Source: Peptostreptococcaceae bacterium | Lineage (GTDB): Bacteria; Bacillota; Clostridia; Peptostreptococcales; Acidaminobacteraceae | Assembly: GCA_027064135.1 (NCBI GenBank) | Contig: JAMOQG010000019.1 | Coordinates: 1-64,000 of the forward strand | Length of the DNA: 64,000 nt | Direction of reading: 5' to 3' | Part shown: piece by piece, positions 62,888 to 64,000 of the stretch | Layout: each line of letters starts with the position of its first letter | Position numbering within the stretch: the stretch's first letter is position 1 | Program-made: the position numbers and the translations under genes | The notes under the pieces: model-generated | Told to the model about the DNA's origin: nothing | Seen by the model: only the letters and a program-made list of their open reading frames with translations | Databases searched by the model: none

Positions 62888-64000
62888 TTTGTTAATAATA
62901 GGAATTATATTAATAATATTCATTATTTTTTTAATAAGTCATTTTAAAATTTATAAAACTAGTAAGAATGAATATAGAATTGAAGAAGATATTTATACTA
63001 TTGAGTATATTACTGAAGTAGTAAGAATATATTTTAATAATATTTTAAGAACTAATTTTTATAATATGAATTTATCAAAAAATGAATTTGAAAAACAAAT
63101 GAAAAAGCGAGAACAGTTAAGAAAATCACTTAAGACTTGCATTCATGGTGATCTAAATGCAAAAAAATATATTAAGGAATATATTAAGGATATTATACAG
63201 AAAGAATATTCATTTGATGAAAGTAATATAGATAAAATTATAAATTTTGGAAATCCTAGAGATTTAAATATTCAAGATAAATTTGAAATTTTGTTATATA
63301 TGTATAAGAAAGATTATGATTATAGAGCTTTGGAAAAAATTATTGTAAATAACCAATTAGATGAATTGAAAGAAAACTCTATGTATTATATTGATAAAGA
63401 AGATATTGAAAAAATTTATGATAATGAAATTAAAGTAGTAAGAAGATTTTCTGATAAATTAGATATACTTGTTCAAAGAGTATATCAAAATTATAAGGGG
63501 TATAGCGCTGTTGATGAGCTGAGAGATATGAAAATTGATGGGATTTCAGGTGGAGTTTCAGGAATTCCTTCTAACTTTTTCAGAAATTATGCAGAAGGTG
63601 AAAGTGTTTCAGAAATATCAAAAATGCCTTCATCATATGATTCCATTTGGATATTTTTTAAAGGTAAATCAATTCAATTAAAATTTTTAACTTTTAATTC
63701 TGAAAAAGAATTAATTCGTATTTGCAAAAACATTTACAAATATGATAATCCAGGACAATTGACAGAAACAGCTGGATATAAAATTAATAAAATGAAAGAT
63801 GGTAGTAGAGTTGTTGTTGTACGACCTCCTTTTGCAGAAAGTTGGGCTTTTTTTGTAAGGAAGTTTGATAGTCTTGAAAAAATTGAAATTAATGAATTGA
63901 TAGTAGATAAAAATAAAAATTTATGTATTAATTTTCTTAAATGGATAGTTAAGGGTTGTCAAGTTACAGCGATTACTGGGAGCCAGGGAACTGGAAAAAC
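62880..64000 (+). CDS. cpaF: CpaF/TadA-type secretion ATPase, truncated at window end
   Basis: Open frame from ATG 62880 overlapping previous stop; ends ...CQVTAITGSQGTGKT (Walker A); N-terminal TM. Confidence 0.8.
   Translation, partial: MINLLIIGIILIIFIIFLISHFKIYKTSKNEYRIEEDIYTIEYITEVVRIYFNNILRTNFYNMNLSKNEFEKQMKKREQLRKSLKTCIHGDLNAKKYIKEYIKDIIQKEYSFDESNIDKIINFGNPRDLNIQDKFEILLYMYKKDYDYRALEKIIVNNQLDELKENSMYYIDKEDIEKIYDNEIKVVRRFSDKLDILVQRVYQNYKGYSAVDELRDMKIDGISGGVSGIPSNFFRNYAEGESVSEISKMPSSYDSIWIFFKGKSIQLKFLTFNSEKELIRICKNIYKYDNPGQLTETAGYKINKMKDGSRVVVVRPPFAESWAFFVRKFDSLEKIEINELIVDKNKNLCINFLKWIVKGCQVTAITGSQGTGK

Noticed and set aside
1-64000. CRISPR arrays, tRNA or rRNA genes
   Set aside because: No regularly spaced repeats and no recognisable tRNA/rRNA sequence seen on reading; a tRNAscan/CRISPR search would be needed to exclude them fully.

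Overview
This is an AT-rich chromosomal window, most likely from an anaerobic Clostridia/Tissierellia-type Firmicute, inferred from gene content and order. It starts in the 3' end of a group II intron (domains V-VI). Next comes a conserved housekeeping block: glmU-prs-pth-mfd-prsA-like-MurJ/SpoVB-like-mazG-HU-rqcP-divIC-S1-ppx-tldD/tldE-tilS-ftsH. A complete succinate/methylmalonyl-CoA/propionate module follows: CoA-transferase, split B12 mutase, MeaB, epimerase, and the Na+-pumping decarboxylase subunits. After birA-coaX-dus come an MCP-like gene with an in-frame stop, malic enzyme, an AAA_14/DUF4143 ATPase, an ABC-2 exporter, a ribose operon with a tandem-duplicated RbsB, a nucleoside hydrolase, RarD, pyruvate:ferredoxin oxidoreductase, hemerythrin and a beta-CASP metallo-beta-lactamase. 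The window ends inside a Tad/Flp-like secretion locus: Ser/Thr kinase, CpaE-like, CpaB/SAF-like, two more ParA-like proteins, and CpaF truncated at the window edge. Best leads for something new: (i) the kinase-headed Tad-like locus with three consecutive ParA-like proteins that all lack the Walker-A lysine; (ii) a two-hairpin element found twice (about 11221 and 19535) with compensatory stem changes; (iii) a possible structured leader or sRNA at 20370-20577; (iv) a TM-less MCP signalling domain fused to a C-terminal SBP_bac_3-like domain and interrupted by TAA; (v) a nested, mutually exclusive palindrome at 55403-55471. All family calls come from reading motifs by eye; no searches were run.
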